Assembly (NCBI GenBank): GCA_002730875.1
Contig: PCBI01000016.1
Span: forward strand, 124,001 to 188,000
Source: Spirochaetaceae bacterium
GTDB lineage: Bacteria > Spirochaetota > Leptospiria > Leptospirales > Leptonemataceae
DNA length: 64,000 nt
Direction of reading: 5' to 3'
Positions 43,274 through 53,086 of the stretch are shown here, in pieces. Positions within the stretch are counted from its first letter, which is position 1; every line of letters starts with the position of its first letter. Below the pieces are notes generated by a model that saw only the letters and a program-made list of their open reading frames with translations, did not search any database and was not told the origin of the DNA. The translations under genes and the position numbers were made by a program.

Positions 43274-44088
43274 TAGAACCTCCAGCTGATGCCCAGACCG
43301 GCGCTACCACCAGCCAGGGACTCTTGCGAAGCTCCAGCGAACGGCGCCGGCGATGGGGCGCCTGGATTGTCCCGTGCCACCGCAGGTGGAAGCCAGATTG
43401 GATGAATGAAGCTGCTGCGACTCTTTTTGATTCTGGTGCGCTTCAGATGTTCCGGTAGCAGATAGGACAGGTCCTGTTCGTTTTCCGATTTCCAGTCCTT
43501 CCAGTTTTCGTAGTCATACCAGGAAATCAGTCCGGAAAAAAGGATGGAGAAACCGGCCAGGGCCGCAGTTTGCGGGCCGGTAAATGCGTTGGACTCCCCG
43601 GAGGATTGTTTGGCAAGGCTCATGGCTCCATAGGTGAAGCCTGCCGTAATCGGAAGAGACAGAAAGAATGTGATCTGAACCCGACGCCATCCATCCTCTT
43701 TGAAAGTCTCCCGGTACGGAAATCGATAGTCGTAGGAATCCATACCGTACTGCTGCAAGTACCGATCTTCCAGGTACTGCCGGTCGCCGTCCATTTCCAG
43801 CCGATTCATTGTACGAATCTCCTCGCGCCTGCGATCTTCTACGTCGGTGTAGCTTTCGCTTTGCTCGCGCACAGAATCAGGATCCAGAAGAATCTGTGTT
43901 GCCGCATTCGGTTCCAGCTCACGAAGGTAAGGAGGAACCAGCGGCGCGGTGTAGGTAGGATCCCGGGGTGTAGGCTTTTTCTCTTCCAGGGTCTGCTGCG
44001 TTCCCACGGTCTGGGCCGTTAACGCTCCTGGAATAAGACCGGCAGCCAGCAGAACTGCAGCCAGCGTTTTGAACTGGCGAGCAGACAT
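43273..44088 (-). CDS. Exported membrane protein of unknown function
   Basis: Not assigned. A signal peptide (about 1-25, LAAVLLAAGLIPGALTAQ) is followed by a charged region with DVEDRRREEIRTMNRLE and a Tyr/Asp/Arg-rich stretch, two hydrophobic segments (about 137-158 and 172-190), and a C-terminal part ending in GLGISWRF. A terminal aromatic residue is typical of outer-membrane beta barrels, but the protein lacks clear barrel strands. It sits between mtnP (one base) and the crotonase gene (TAATG overlap). Confidence 0.65.
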   Translation of the reverse strand: MSARQFKTLAAVLLAAGLIPGALTAQTVGTQQTLEEKKPTPRDPTYTAPLVPPYLRELEPNAATQILLDPDSVREQSESYTDVEDRRREEIRTMNRLEMDGDRQYLEDRYLQQYGMDSYDYRFPYRETFKEDGWRRVQITFFLSLPITAGFTYGAMSLAKQSSGESNAFTGPQTAALAGFSILFSGLISWYDYENWKDWKSENEQDLSYLLPEHLKRTRIKKSRSSFIHPIWLPPAVARDNPGAPSPAPFAGASQESLAGGSAGLGISWRF

Positions 44089-44089
44089 A

Positions 44090-44956
44090 TCAACCCAGCC
44101 CGGGAAACAGAAATTTCAGGTTTTGCAAGGCTTGCTGCCCTCGTTTGTCCGGCGCTGTTATGATACCGTGCTGCATGGTTCCCTTTAGAGGGTTTTCCAG
44201 TTTGGCCAGATCCGGGATACAGGCCCGCGCCAGCTTTTTTGCTCTTACAGCGTTGGACTTCAGATAGCCCAGGATTTCCTCAACGGTTACGCTGCTTTCT
44301 TCTTCGCGCCAGGAATCGTAGTCAGTAGACATGCATACCATCTGATAGTTGATCTCGGCCTCTCGCGCAAGCTTGGCTTCAGGCAAAACGCTCATATTGA
44401 TGATGTCGGCGCCCCAACTGCGGTACATGATGGATTCGGCCCGCGTAGAAAAAGCCGGTCCTTCCATACAGACCAGGGTTTTGGCCTTGTGCAGAGGAAC
44501 ATCCAGGGCATTGGCCGCATGCTTTTCTACAATGGCAGCAATGCTGTCGCTAAAGGGGTCGCCAAACATGGCATGGGCTACCGCTCCATCCTCGAAGAAG
44601 GTAGAAGGACGAATCCCTTTTGTGCGATCAATAATCTGCGAAGGAAGAACAAAATGTTCCGGCGCAATCTCTTCTCGCAGTGATCCCACAGCAGAAAAGC
44701 TCAGGATGTGCTCTACGCCCATGGACTTGAGAGCGGCTATGTTGGCCCGAACAGGAATCTCAGAAGGGTTCAGGAAATGCCCCTTTCCATGCCGCGCCAG
44801 AAAGGCTACCAGGATTCCGTCCAGGTTTCCAATAATGATGCTGTCGGATGGTTTTCCCCAGGGAGTATCCGGAAATACCTCCCGCTCCACTTTCATATCT
44901 TCCATTTCATAGAGGCCGGAACCGCCAATAACCGCAAGCTTAACTTCTTCTGCCAT
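44090..44956 (-). CDS. mtnP: S-methyl-5'-thioadenosine phosphorylase
   Basis: It splits methylthioadenosine with phosphate to give adenine and methylthioribose-1-phosphate in methionine salvage. Family motifs: VIGGSGLYEM, FLARHGKGHFLNPSEIPVRANIAALKSMGVEHILSFSAVGSL, CMEGPAFSTRAESIMYRSWGADIINMSVLPEAKLAREAEINYQMVCMSTDYD. The start at 44956 (AEEVKLAVIGGSG) matches the family; the ORF extends upstream to 44992 but that part overlaps the divergent cyclase leader. Length 288 residues, normal. First gene of a three-gene leftward operon. Confidence 0.94.
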   Translation of the reverse strand: MAEEVKLAVIGGSGLYEMEDMKVEREVFPDTPWGKPSDSIIIGNLDGILVAFLARHGKGHFLNPSEIPVRANIAALKSMGVEHILSFSAVGSLREEIAPEHFVLPSQIIDRTKGIRPSTFFEDGAVAHAMFGDPFSDSIAAIVEKHAANALDVPLHKAKTLVCMEGPAFSTRAESIMYRSWGADIINMSVLPEAKLAREAEINYQMVCMSTDYDSWREEESSVTVEEILGYLKSNAVRAKKLARACIPDLAKLENPLKGTMQHGIITAPDKRGQQALQNLKFLFPGLG

Positions 44957-45035
44957 GATGTTCCAGAGGATGGAGACTATGGACTGTGTCATTTATTTTT
45001 CTTTACCTGTTCTTCGGGAGTCAATCTACTGTTGC

Positions 45036-46739
45036 ATGGCTGACCAGGCCAAATACAAACAACTGCTAAACTCGCTGGAAGAGGCGGCCGTAATGCTCGA
45101 CCGCTCGGGCAAGGTGCTGCACAGCAATCCGATTTTCCGGGAACTGGCAGGACTCCAGAAGCCGGAAAGCGCTGCGATGACGGACATTTTTCCGGAAATA
45201 CCAGAGAGCTGGTTGGCGGATTCGCTTCAGGCCGGCGACGTGGCCGCATTCGTATTTCAGTCCAGCCGACTGCAGTCCGAATGCCTGGTAAGCTTGATCC
45301 CGGCGGATGGACATGCAATACTGATGCTATGGGCCCAGCCTACGGAGTCCGGTAATGCGGTGGGCCTCAATTCGCTTTCGCAGCTTCCTTACATCTTACC
45401 GTTTGGGCTGGTGCTCATCGATCAACATGGTAGAATCGAAAAAGCCAACGCAGCTGCGCGAAAACTGCTATCCATTCCCCAGGAAAAATCCGGCGATCTC
45501 AACCAGATTTGGTCTAATTCCAGAGATCGGGCCAATCGAAGGCGCTCCATAGACCGGGCGCCCTGGAATAGAGCCCTGGAGCAGTCCCGCTCCATTCGAA
45601 TGGGGCCTGTCACCATGGGGCAATCGGTTCTGGATCTATACTGCATTCCTATTCGGTCGCAAAACCGAGCGCAAGTGCTTGTGGTGGTGCAGGATATGCA
45701 TCGCGAACATAGAAATCAGAAGCGCCTGCGAGGAGCCCTGGAACTGAATCGTAGCATAAATCAGCTTCTAATGGATTTGCTACGCGTACCTGGTCCGGAA
45801 GACACCATCCATCGCGCCCTCCGGGGCGCCCTGGAACTGATTCGGGCGGATGAATGCCTGCTCATAACAGAGGAAGAATACGGCTCCCGAGTGGCCTTTG
45901 TAGAAGGCGAAAGACAGGATCTTCTGGGACGCGAGAACAAAGTAGACCCCTGGGAAGCCGATCCGGCGCTCCAGAAAGAAGGCGCCTTTCTGATTCGCCG
46001 CATGGACACCCTGGAATCTTTGCTTCCGGATGTAGCTCCGCATGAGTATCGCGGATGCCTGGCCGCTTCGGTCCTCTATGAAAAGAATCGCCGGGGACTG
46101 GTACTGTTGCTGCGAAAGGAAAGCAAGTTTCGCTCCCGGGAACGGCGTATCTTGCAGCTTCTGGTGCCGGCGCTCTCGGCAGCCATATTCAAGTTCCGCT
46201 ACGAGGCCCGACTCAATCTGCTGGCTACCACGGATCCGCTCACCGGTTTACTAAACAGAAGGAGATTCTTCGCCATACTGGAAAGCGCCGTAAAAGACGA
46301 GCCTCCGCCTTCCATTCTGCAAATGGATCTGGATCTATTCAAACAGATCAACGATAGTCTGGGGCATCAGGCCGGAGACCGGGTACTGGAAGTGCTGGCT
46401 GTGGAGCTCAAGAAATGGGAAGCGAAAGGAGCGGTGCCCGCACGTACCGGCGGCGAAGAGTTCATGGTGCTTCTCAGAGGCGACCTTTCCGAGAATTACC
46501 GTAGAATAGCCGAGGATCTCAGACAATCGGTGGAGGCGCTGGAAATCGAATGGCAACCGAACCCAATACGCTTTACAATTTCGATAGGGGCCACCCGCTT
46601 TCATCCTGGCGAAAAGCTGGCCGATTTCTACGCCCGGGCCGATAAACTGCTTTACGAAGCAAAAGAAAGCGGACGAAACAAAACCTGCTTTGAAACAGCG
46701 CAACTGCCCGGTTCGGGCAATGGAAAATCCAATCGCTGA
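45036..46739 (+). CDS. Diguanylate cyclase with PAS- and GAF-like sensor parts
   Basis: It makes cyclic di-GMP from two GTP. From the ATG at 45036 the order is two PAS-like segments (ELLNSLEEAAVMLDRSGKV and LPFGLVLIDQHGRIEKANAAARKLL), a GAF-like region in the middle and a C-terminal GGDEF domain. The latter starts TDPLTGLLNRRRFF, with LDLFKQINDSLGHQAGDRVL, and the active loop GGEEF at about 472-476. No RxxD inhibitory site lies five residues before the loop. An in-frame ATG at 44955 would overlap the mtnP start; GGGAG precedes the chosen start. No membrane helix, so it is cytosolic. Confidence 0.9.
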   Translation: MADQAKYKQLLNSLEEAAVMLDRSGKVLHSNPIFRELAGLQKPESAAMTDIFPEIPESWLADSLQAGDVAAFVFQSSRLQSECLVSLIPADGHAILMLWAQPTESGNAVGLNSLSQLPYILPFGLVLIDQHGRIEKANAAARKLLSIPQEKSGDLNQIWSNSRDRANRRRSIDRAPWNRALEQSRSIRMGPVTMGQSVLDLYCIPIRSQNRAQVLVVVQDMHREHRNQKRLRGALELNRSINQLLMDLLRVPGPEDTIHRALRGALELIRADECLLITEEEYGSRVAFVEGERQDLLGRENKVDPWEADPALQKEGAFLIRRMDTLESLLPDVAPHEYRGCLAASVLYEKNRRGLVLLLRKESKFRSRERRILQLLVPALSAAIFKFRYEARLNLLATTDPLTGLLNRRRFFAILESAVKDEPPPSILQMDLDLFKQINDSLGHQAGDRVLEVLAVELKKWEAKGAVPARTGGEEFMVLLRGDLSENYRRIAEDLRQSVEALEIEWQPNPIRFTISIGATRFHPGEKLADFYARADKLLYEAKESGRNKTCFETAQLPGSGNGKSNR

Positions 46740-46804
46740 TTACTCGGTTGCCTATATCGACGATGACTTGCGCATCTGGCAATCACTCGTCGCATGCGCC
46801 CGGG

Positions 46805-47674
46805 CTACGGCGATTCCGGCCCCGGTTCCGGTGGGACTATGCTATATTGAATCCTCTTGAGCTGACGAACTACTCGTGTAAAGTAATCCTTGGACCAGAT
46901 AATCTCTTCCAGTTCGGGATCAAGTATAGAAATCATTTCGCCGGGCACCCATCGCACCGACTCGCCGTTTCCGTCCCGAACCCGCCCTTCCGATAAAGCT
47001 CTGGATATCTCGCGGGCGCCATGCTTTCGCAGGTCTCGAATCAATCCGCGAAAGAAAGCTTCGGTGGCCGGATCGTAGAAACGAAACTCCCGATGAAACA
47101 ACAGGGCGTCGTGAAAATACTCGGGTATGTTAAAGGCGCCCCTGGCCCCTACTCCCAGCGCCAGATTCGTAATGAAATCGCTGATCTGCGAAAAGATTCC
47201 CAGACCGGGAGCATTCTGGCCAGGAAACAGTCGATCCGGGCGAATGTTCTTACTCTTCGGATGCTGAGTAAGCAACCAGTCGATGTACAGTAGCTTCTTT
47301 TGCGGGGCGCCGGGATGAAGGCGAAAGCGAAAATAGGAAACCTTTAGTCGAATATGGATAAGCACCATATCCGAATCCGGATCTTTAACAAAGATACGCT
47401 GATCAAGATCAGATAGATAATGCAATTCCAGAAGCGGTTCGGCGTACCCCTTTTCGGCCAGTTCGGCAAAGATGCCAGACCACTCCATCAGTTCCCGAAT
47501 CTCGGTTTCCGAAAACTTACCGAATATGCGCACCTGTCCGTCCGGATTCTTTACCAGGGGACCGCCATGCAGATCCTCTTCAATATCCAGGGGCTCCAGA
47601 TTCGGAAGCTCGATCTCTTTGTCCGAGCCGCCGGTTCTGCGGCTTACTTTGTCTGAATCGCCGAACAATGCCAT
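46805..47674 (-). CDS. Conserved protein of unknown function, coupled to HDAC-like gene
   Basis: I do not recognise a domain. It has 289 residues, no leader, and mixed helix and strand content. Segments include LEPLDIEEDLHGGP, ETEIRELMEWSGIFAELAEKGYAEPLLELHYLSDLDQRIF and FRGLIRDLRKHGAREISRAL. The start ATG overlaps the stop of the deacetylase-family gene (TAATG), so translation is linked and a functional link is plausible. It is convergent with the cyclase gene. Similarity to known Leptospira hypotheticals is my impression, not a search result. Confidence 0.7.
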   Translation of the reverse strand: MALFGDSDKVSRRTGGSDKEIELPNLEPLDIEEDLHGGPLVKNPDGQVRIFGKFSETEIRELMEWSGIFAELAEKGYAEPLLELHYLSDLDQRIFVKDPDSDMVLIHIRLKVSYFRFRLHPGAPQKKLLYIDWLLTQHPKSKNIRPDRLFPGQNAPGLGIFSQISDFITNLALGVGARGAFNIPEYFHDALLFHREFRFYDPATEAFFRGLIRDLRKHGAREISRALSEGRVRDGNGESVRWVPGEMISILDPELEEIIWSKDYFTRVVRQLKRIQYSIVPPEPGPESP

Positions 47675-48567
47675 TAGCGAAATCCCGCCAGCACCTCGCA
47701 GGTCTGTACATGCAAGTCCACGGTGTCCTGGGTATTTATGGCATATCCGCCGGCCAGAACAGCAAACATGGGAATGTCCGAAAATGTATCACGCACAATA
47801 GTATCCCGGGTGGCCAGTCCTTCTTTGCTAATTGATAGTCCGCCCAGACGATCGTTTTCGTAAGGGTCCACGCCGGCTACATAGGCTACCAGGTCCGGTT
47901 TAAATTTTTTGCGCACCTGCTTCAAGCTATCGGTCAGAACCTGCAGATACTTTTCATCGGAAGTACCACTTTCCAGACCAATATTCAACGATCCCTTCTC
48001 CTTGGGCGGATAATTCTTCTCTTCATGGATGGAAAAGGTGAACACCGATCGGGAATTTCTAAAGATTCGGGCCGTTCCATTTCCCTGATGAACGTCCAGA
48101 TCTATGACCAGCGCTTTACGAATCTTTTTCTGTTTCTGTAAAACGCGAATGGCAATGGCCACATCGTTCAGATAGCAGAAGCCTTCGGCATGATCGGCAA
48201 AAGCGTGATGAAATCCGCCGGCCAGGTTCATGGCAAGACGGTGCTGCAAAGCCATCTCGGCAGCCAGAAGGGTGCCGCCAGAGCCCAGGAAAAAGGCATC
48301 CACAATCATCCGATTGAGGGGCAACTCGCTTCGATACACCCGCTTGGAGAAATTTAGCTGTTTGAGATCCTCCAGATAGGGCTTTTTGTGCACCGTGCCA
48401 GCCTCTTCGTAGCTGAGCATCAAAGGTTCCAGGAATTTATGGTGCTGGAATCGCTCATCCTGACGGAGGGCCTCCCGGATAACTCGGTACTTCACCGACG
48501 GAAAGACATGCTCTCCCAGGTCCATGTTGTAGTTTTCGGAATATATGAAGATAGGCAATGTAGACAT
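47674..48567 (-). CDS. Histone-deacetylase-family (acetoin utilisation/APAH-like) metal-dependent deacetylase
   Basis: The class I/II HDAC fold is evident. The twin histidines are in GGFHHAFADHAEGFCYLNDVAIAI (His120-His121), zinc ligands are Asp158 and His160 (DLDVHQGNGTA) and Asp234 (GVDPYENDRLGGL), and the tyrosine region is LAGGYAI. Bacterial members deacetylate small polyamines or acetyl-lysine proteins. The ATG at 48567 is the correct start; the open frame continues far upstream but overlaps the divergent DUF2183 gene. It ends in a TAATG overlap with the next gene. Confidence 0.92.
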   Translation of the reverse strand: MSTLPIFIYSENYNMDLGEHVFPSVKYRVIREALRQDERFQHHKFLEPLMLSYEEAGTVHKKPYLEDLKQLNFSKRVYRSELPLNRMIVDAFFLGSGGTLLAAEMALQHRLAMNLAGGFHHAFADHAEGFCYLNDVAIAIRVLQKQKKIRKALVIDLDVHQGNGTARIFRNSRSVFTFSIHEEKNYPPKEKGSLNIGLESGTSDEKYLQVLTDSLKQVRKKFKPDLVAYVAGVDPYENDRLGGLSISKEGLATRDTIVRDTFSDIPMFAVLAGGYAINTQDTVDLHVQTCEVLAGFR

Positions 48568-48648
48568 GATTCTTGCTTTTTTGAATGACAGAGTACAGGC
48601 TGTCGGAAGCATTAAGGATTCACCGCTCAATAGTTCAAGTATTTCACG

Positions 48649-50229
48649 ATGGCAGAACAATACAAACAACCCACAGTCCCAGGAATAGACCGCAAAAGAA
48701 TCGCTCTGGTAAACGGATTCATTGGCTCCGGACGTAGAATCCGGGCCGAAGGCCAGGTGGTAGACGTATCGATTCTCTCTGATCATAATCAGGAGGCCTG
48801 GGATCCTTTCATCGGTTTGCCGGTTTCTCAGCTGCGACGGATTCGCCCGGTGCAGGACATGGGCATGAGCGCGGTGCGCAAGCCCCGCATCAGCGTACAA
48901 ATCGTTCCCTGGGCGGCGGAATGGAGTGAGGGCCTCCCGGATCGGCTGGAAAAACTTGCCGAACCCGAAGCGGTGCTGGAAAGCGAGGAATTTCACGGAG
49001 AAGACGACGGATTCTTCTCTACTGAACTGAAGGGAGAACTCGCGCCAGGCAAGTACCTGATTCGCATCATGCTTCGAGGTAGCGACTCTATCAGACAGAG
49101 CTTCACCGATATTGCAAGAATCGGCGCCGGAATCCAGCAGACCAATCAGACGGATACCGCCATTGGATACGGTCGGGCCATAATACTGGACGAGGAGTTC
49201 GACGGAACCCTGATCACCTCCGACATCGATCAAACGTTTTTGGATACAAAGATTGAATCCAGACAGGGACTTCTGGATACTCTGATGGAACTTCCGGATA
49301 TGAAGAAGCCCCTGGCCGGCATGGAAGAGCTGTACCGCGTGTTGGCCGGACACGGATATTCGCTCAGCTTTATTTCTGCCTCACCGCACTTCTTTCGAAG
49401 AACTCTTATGTCGGTGTTTTCCCGACATGACATTCCCGTGGATTCGTTACATCTGAAGTATCTAATGGGCACCCTGAATCAGATGGTGCGAAAGACTGTG
49501 CAGACAGTGCTCAATATGGATGACTACCTATCGAAGGGTTTCACCGAAGCGCTGGATCGTTCCATGAAGTACATGGGATCCAGTCTGCAAAGCCTGTTCG
49601 ATCAGGTGGGCTATAAACTGGAAACCCTGCTTCGTATGCGGGTTTACCGGCCTACCTATGCAAAAGAGATCCTCCTGGGCGACGATACCGAAAGCGACTA
49701 TTTCATTTTCACTTTTTATCAATGCATTCTTTCCGGCTGGATTCACGGCGAGCGCCTCCAGCAATTCCTCTATCGATTGCAGTTCAAGGATCGCGAAGCG
49801 CTGACCAGGGATGCGGCCCGGACCATTGTGGCTCTGGCCGAGCGAAACCTGCAGGAGCATGGCGCCGTCAATCCTGTCCGGGCGGTCTGGATTAACCGGG
49901 CTGCCTCAAACAGCACGAAAGCCATGAAAGAGGAAATTGAAGGCAGCCTGCCTTCCGAGTGGGATCAGAAGCCCGATTTCGCTACAATTCATTTTCCTTT
50001 CGCCTGCGAAGGCGCGGCTGGATTTGCCATGCATGCCCTGGAAACAGGCATCATAGAAATCGAAGAAGCTGTGCGATTTATGCATTCCCTGGAAGGTAAG
50101 ATCCTGAAAGAGAAGATGCTGGATGCCGGGCGAATCGACGAGATCATCAATGAATGTAACGTTTCCGAATCGCAGAAAAGCAAGCTGCATGCTGCGCTGC
50201 GGGAGCATCGTTCGGCAAACAAACAATAG
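48649..50229 (+). CDS. DUF2183 (App1-like) phosphatase-domain protein
   Basis: An N-terminal beta domain (about 20-180) has VNGFIGSGRRIRAEGQVVD and Gly/Arg-rich parts, as in bacterial App1-like proteins. The HAD-like catalytic core begins TSDIDQTFLDT with Asp192 and Asp194, and includes the SASPHFFRRTL and LLGDDTESDY blocks. Yeast App1 is a phosphatidate phosphatase of this family. The 526 residues carry a long helical C-terminal part. No signal peptide. It is divergent from the HDAC-like gene, with 81 bases between the starts. Confidence 0.82.
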   Translation: MAEQYKQPTVPGIDRKRIALVNGFIGSGRRIRAEGQVVDVSILSDHNQEAWDPFIGLPVSQLRRIRPVQDMGMSAVRKPRISVQIVPWAAEWSEGLPDRLEKLAEPEAVLESEEFHGEDDGFFSTELKGELAPGKYLIRIMLRGSDSIRQSFTDIARIGAGIQQTNQTDTAIGYGRAIILDEEFDGTLITSDIDQTFLDTKIESRQGLLDTLMELPDMKKPLAGMEELYRVLAGHGYSLSFISASPHFFRRTLMSVFSRHDIPVDSLHLKYLMGTLNQMVRKTVQTVLNMDDYLSKGFTEALDRSMKYMGSSLQSLFDQVGYKLETLLRMRVYRPTYAKEILLGDDTESDYFIFTFYQCILSGWIHGERLQQFLYRLQFKDREALTRDAARTIVALAERNLQEHGAVNPVRAVWINRAASNSTKAMKEEIEGSLPSEWDQKPDFATIHFPFACEGAAGFAMHALETGIIEIEEAVRFMHSLEGKILKEKMLDAGRIDEIINECNVSESQKSKLHAALREHRSANKQ

Positions 50230-50361
50230 ACGAGCCTTCTCCTCAAGGCCTGGTTCTCGCCGATGGTTCAGGCCAGATATCCCGGGAAACCTGAAGTAAG
50301 AGTCCGGCGGGAGGGCTCGCATCCCGACCTGGCCGAAGCCAACTTCGATCTGGAGAGAATT

Positions 50362-51399
50362 CTACTTGCGGTCTGACTTTCTACGGCCCCGGTTTTCATC
50401 CGGCATTTCTTTTTTCAAACCGCGACTCATTAGCTCTTTGGCTACCGATGCCGGATCCTGATCCTTGTAGAGCATGGCGAAAACCGCATCTGTAATAGCC
50501 AGTTCCAGGTTCAGCTTCTTTGCCAGGTCATGAGCCGAGGCGGTGGTATCTACTCCTTCCGCAACCTGATTCATTTCTGCGATAATGTCCTTGAGTTTCA
50601 TCCCTTCGCCCAGTTTACGACCGACGGTACGGTTTCGACTGAGATCGCCAGTGCAGGTAAGTACCAGATCGCCCATACCGGCCAGACCCAGAAAAGTCAT
50701 GGGATCGGCTCCCTTGGCCACACCCAATCGCGTGATCTCCGCGAGTCCGCGAGTAATGATGGCTGCGCGGGTATTGTGCCCCAGTTCCAGGCCATCGGAA
50801 ACGCCAGCCGCAATGGCGATGACGTTTTTGAGCGCTCCGCCCACCTCAACGCCCACGACATCCTGAGTGCGATAGGTTCTAAAATATTTATGGAAGAAGC
50901 AATGCTGCACATGATGGCCCACCTCATCGTCTTTGGCGGCAATGCTAACTACGGTAGGGATCTTACGCACGATCTCTTTGGCAAAGCTGGGTCCGGATAG
51001 ATAGGTGAGCTGTTTGTGAAATTTGCCCGGAAGCTCTTCTTCGAAGATTTCCGACACAAGACGGAGGGTTCCCTTTTCGATACCCTTGGCGGCGCTTACC
51101 AGAGGCACCCCGGCGGGCAGATCGGCCGCAATGTCTCTGAGCACTCCGCCCAGAGCCTGGGATGGTATGGCCACCACGATGAGTTCGGCCCCGGACAGGG
51201 ACTCCTGGATGTCGGATGTTGCCTTCAGTTTTTCCGGTAGCTTCAGTCCTGGAAGATACCTTGCATTCTCATGAGCCTGATTGACGGACTCAACGATTTC
51301 CGGGTTTCTGGCCCAGAGAAGGACATCCTCCCCTTTATCGGCCAGCACCGAAGCAAGAGCTGTTCCGAAGGATCCACTACCGAGCACTGATACTTTCAT
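50362..51399 (-). CDS. gpsA: Glycerol-3-phosphate dehydrogenase [NAD(P)+]
   Basis: GpsA reduces dihydroxyacetone phosphate to sn-glycerol-3-phosphate for phospholipid synthesis. The Rossmann start [48 protein letters not shown] and [40 protein letters not shown] are typical. The ATG at 51399 gives the family N-terminus; the open frame runs further upstream. The C-terminal tail ([17 protein letters not shown]) is charged and slightly long. Divergent from the next gene with 55 bases between starts. Confidence 0.96.
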   Translation of the reverse strand: MKVSVLGSGSFGTALASVLADKGEDVLLWARNPEIVESVNQAHENARYLPGLKLPEKLKATSDIQESLSGAELIVVAIPSQALGGVLRDIAADLPAGVPLVSAAKGIEKGTLRLVSEIFEEELPGKFHKQLTYLSGPSFAKEIVRKIPTVVSIAAKDDEVGHHVQHCFFHKYFRTYRTQDVVGVEVGGALKNVIAIAAGVSDGLELGHNTRAAIITRGLAEITRLGVAKGADPMTFLGLAGMGDLVLTCTGDLSRNRTVGRKLGEGMKLKDIIAEMNQVAEGVDTTASAHDLAKKLNLELAITDAVFAMLYKDQDPASVAKELMSRGLKKEMPDENRGRRKSDRK

Positions 51400-51454
51400 A
51401 GGCTTTAAATGTAGACATGGAACCGGGGATTTTCTTTTGTAAAGGTTTTTGCGG

Positions 51455-52063
51455 ATGGAAATCGAGAATCCTCTGGAGGAAAAGGTATACCGCATTCAGC
51501 TAAAGCTGGAGGCCCTGAACCCGGTTCTACAGACCCAGGCCAGGATGAGGAATGCTTCGCTTCTGGAGTTTTCGCTCAAGGCCAACGCCAGGGAGATCCG
51601 GGTGCTTGGAAAAACCACCCGCACCGGTCGACTCCGTGGCGCCTCCTTTGAAGTGATATTCAGGCCCGATCACGTGGAGCACCACGGGATCTACTTTAAA
51701 TGCCAGCGCTTCAGGTTTCGCACCTATCCGTTCAAGACCTTTGATCTGTACCGATTTCTGAGTCCCTTTCCTTTCGCTCAGAGAATCGCCATGAACCGAT
51801 TCACTCGAAAGATGCCCCCCGCTTTCGAGCAACACGGTCGGTTCATCTATTTTCGGCCAGCCTATTATGTACGCATGGTCCCTCAGTTCGTGGGAGATTT
51901 CCATATGCTCTATGTCCGTTTGAGCGAAGGAAGTATCGAATTTTTCGTAAAGAGCAACCGACTGTTTCAGGCCCTCATGGACTTCTTTGGCCCTCAGTAT
52001 CTGCGGATGGAATCCATCAATGAGTCCGAAGAGGCTCTACGTCTGCTGTTGCAGAAGAGCTAA
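51455..52063 (+). CDS. Conserved protein of unknown function
   Basis: No family recognised. It has 202 residues from the ATG at 51455, with AAAGG nine bases upstream; TTG at 51449 is an alternative. The sequence is rich in Phe, Arg and Tyr ([25 protein letters not shown]), with alternating hydrophobic and charged residues, and no leader or membrane helix. The end is acidic and helical ([16 protein letters not shown]). It stands between gpsA and the arsenic operon, transcribed toward the latter. Confidence 0.65.
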   Translation: MEIENPLEEKVYRIQLKLEALNPVLQTQARMRNASLLEFSLKANAREIRVLGKTTRTGRLRGASFEVIFRPDHVEHHGIYFKCQRFRFRTYPFKTFDLYRFLSPFPFAQRIAMNRFTRKMPPAFEQHGRFIYFRPAYYVRMVPQFVGDFHMLYVRLSEGSIEFFVKSNRLFQALMDFFGPQYLRMESINESEEALRLLLQKS

Positions 52064-52103
52064 AAAATCGATTTCAGGTCCACTCTGGTGCTTTTTTGCT
52101 GGT

Positions 52104-52131
52104 CGTAATATTGCAATATTGCAATATTACG
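52104..52131 (+). promoter_or_regulatory. 28-nt perfect palindrome, likely ArsR operator
   Basis: The 28 bases from 52104 to 52131 read the same on both strands; the unit ATATTGC/GCAATAT occurs in overlapping copies. It lies six bases before the arsR ATG at 52138. A TAATAT box (52106-52111) inside it could be a -10, so repressor binding would block RNA polymerase. ArsR-type operators are AT-rich dyads of this kind. Confidence 0.8.
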
Positions 52132-52137
52132 AAAGAC

Positions 52138-52464
52138 ATGGGCACAACAAGAACCGACCTCCATCCAGATCATGTACTGGAGCTTGCAGCATTTCTGCAG
52201 GCCCTGGGCCACCCGGCCCGATTGCGTATCCTGGATCTCATAATTGAACGCAATGAATGTATTGGCAATATGCTGGTGGATGAGCTGGGTCTTTCGCAAA
52301 CCACGGTGCATCAGCACCTGAAAAGGCTGAAGGATGTCGGATTGATTCAGGGCTCCATCGAAGGAAACCGGGTTTGCTACTGTGTAGATCCGGCCATGCT
52401 CAATGAGCTCAAAGAATCCCTGGATCGATTCCTGAACCGACCCATTAAGTCACAGAAGTGTTAG
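52138..52464 (+). CDS. arsR: ArsR-family transcriptional repressor
   Basis: A winged-helix repressor of about 108 residues. The ArsR pattern ALGHPARLRILDLIIERNECIGNMLVDELGLSQTTVHQHLKRLKDVGLIQGSIEGNRVCYCVD is evident. The usual ELCVCDL arsenite site is absent; cysteines stand at 41, 80, 82 and 108, so sensing may use the CYC pair or the C-terminal cysteine. The ATG at 52138 was chosen because the longer frame would run through the operator palindrome. It heads the arsenic operon. Confidence 0.9.
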   Translation: MGTTRTDLHPDHVLELAAFLQALGHPARLRILDLIIERNECIGNMLVDELGLSQTTVHQHLKRLKDVGLIQGSIEGNRVCYCVDPAMLNELKESLDRFLNRPIKSQKC

Positions 52465-52475
52465 AGGAGTTTTGA

Positions 52476-53033
52476 ATGTTTCCCAGAATGCATGCATCTA
52501 TTTATGTATCGGATCTGAATCGTTCGATAGATTTTTACAGCAAACTATTCGCAGTAGCGCCGGAAAAGATCAAGCCGGGCTACGCGAAATTTCATCTAGA
52601 TCTGCCGGGACTGGTATTCTCGCTCGTAGAGAACAAGGAGCGAGTAGCAGCCAACTTTGGCCATCTGGGCATACAGGTTGCGAGTCAATCCGAACTCGAG
52701 GAGCTAAAGAGACGCGCTACGGAAAGCGGCGTTTTCAGCTTTGAGGAAAAGGACGTGGCCTGTTGCTACGCCCGACAGGACAAGTTCTGGGCTGTAGATC
52801 CGGATGGGGTGCAATGGGAAGTTTACTACTTTCACGATGATGTAGAGTTTAACGACCCGGCCTATTTCAACAAAGAAAGCGAAGGTCCCTGCTGCTTTAC
52901 CGAGTTCTCTTTAGAATCCTTGCCGGAATCGGCGGAGGAATCTGTGACGAAAGCAGAAATGAACAAGAAAGCCGTGCCGGCGGCAGCGGAAGCTCAGGAC
53001 CAATGCTGCACTCCCGGCGGTGGATGCTGTTAA
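52476..53033 (+). CDS. arsI: ArsI-like organoarsenical C-As lyase (VOC dioxygenase)
   Basis: ArsI is an Fe(II) dioxygenase that splits methylarsenite and aromatic arsenicals to release As(III). The VOC fold shows metal ligands His6 (MHASIYVSDL), His63 (GHLGIQV) and Glu115 (WEVYYF). The vicinal cysteines Cys96-Cys97 in ACCYARQDKFWAVDPDG match the arsenic-binding pair of characterised ArsI. A cysteine-rich tail (QCCTPGGGCC) ends the protein and may also hold arsenic; Cys139-Cys140 form another pair. It starts 11 bases after arsR. Confidence 0.88.
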   Translation: MFPRMHASIYVSDLNRSIDFYSKLFAVAPEKIKPGYAKFHLDLPGLVFSLVENKERVAANFGHLGIQVASQSELEELKRRATESGVFSFEEKDVACCYARQDKFWAVDPDGVQWEVYYFHDDVEFNDPAYFNKESEGPCCFTEFSLESLPESAEESVTKAEMNKKAVPAAAEAQDQCCTPGGGCC

Positions 53034-53086
53034 ATACGGTGGCATTCTGCCTTGAAGGCCTCGACTAAAAAATCTTAGCGTATAAA

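Noticed and set aside
48568..49353. Upstream extension of the HDAC-like frame
   Set aside because: It is opposite the DUF2183 gene, has no family similarity, and the deacetylase motifs begin just after the ATG at 48567.
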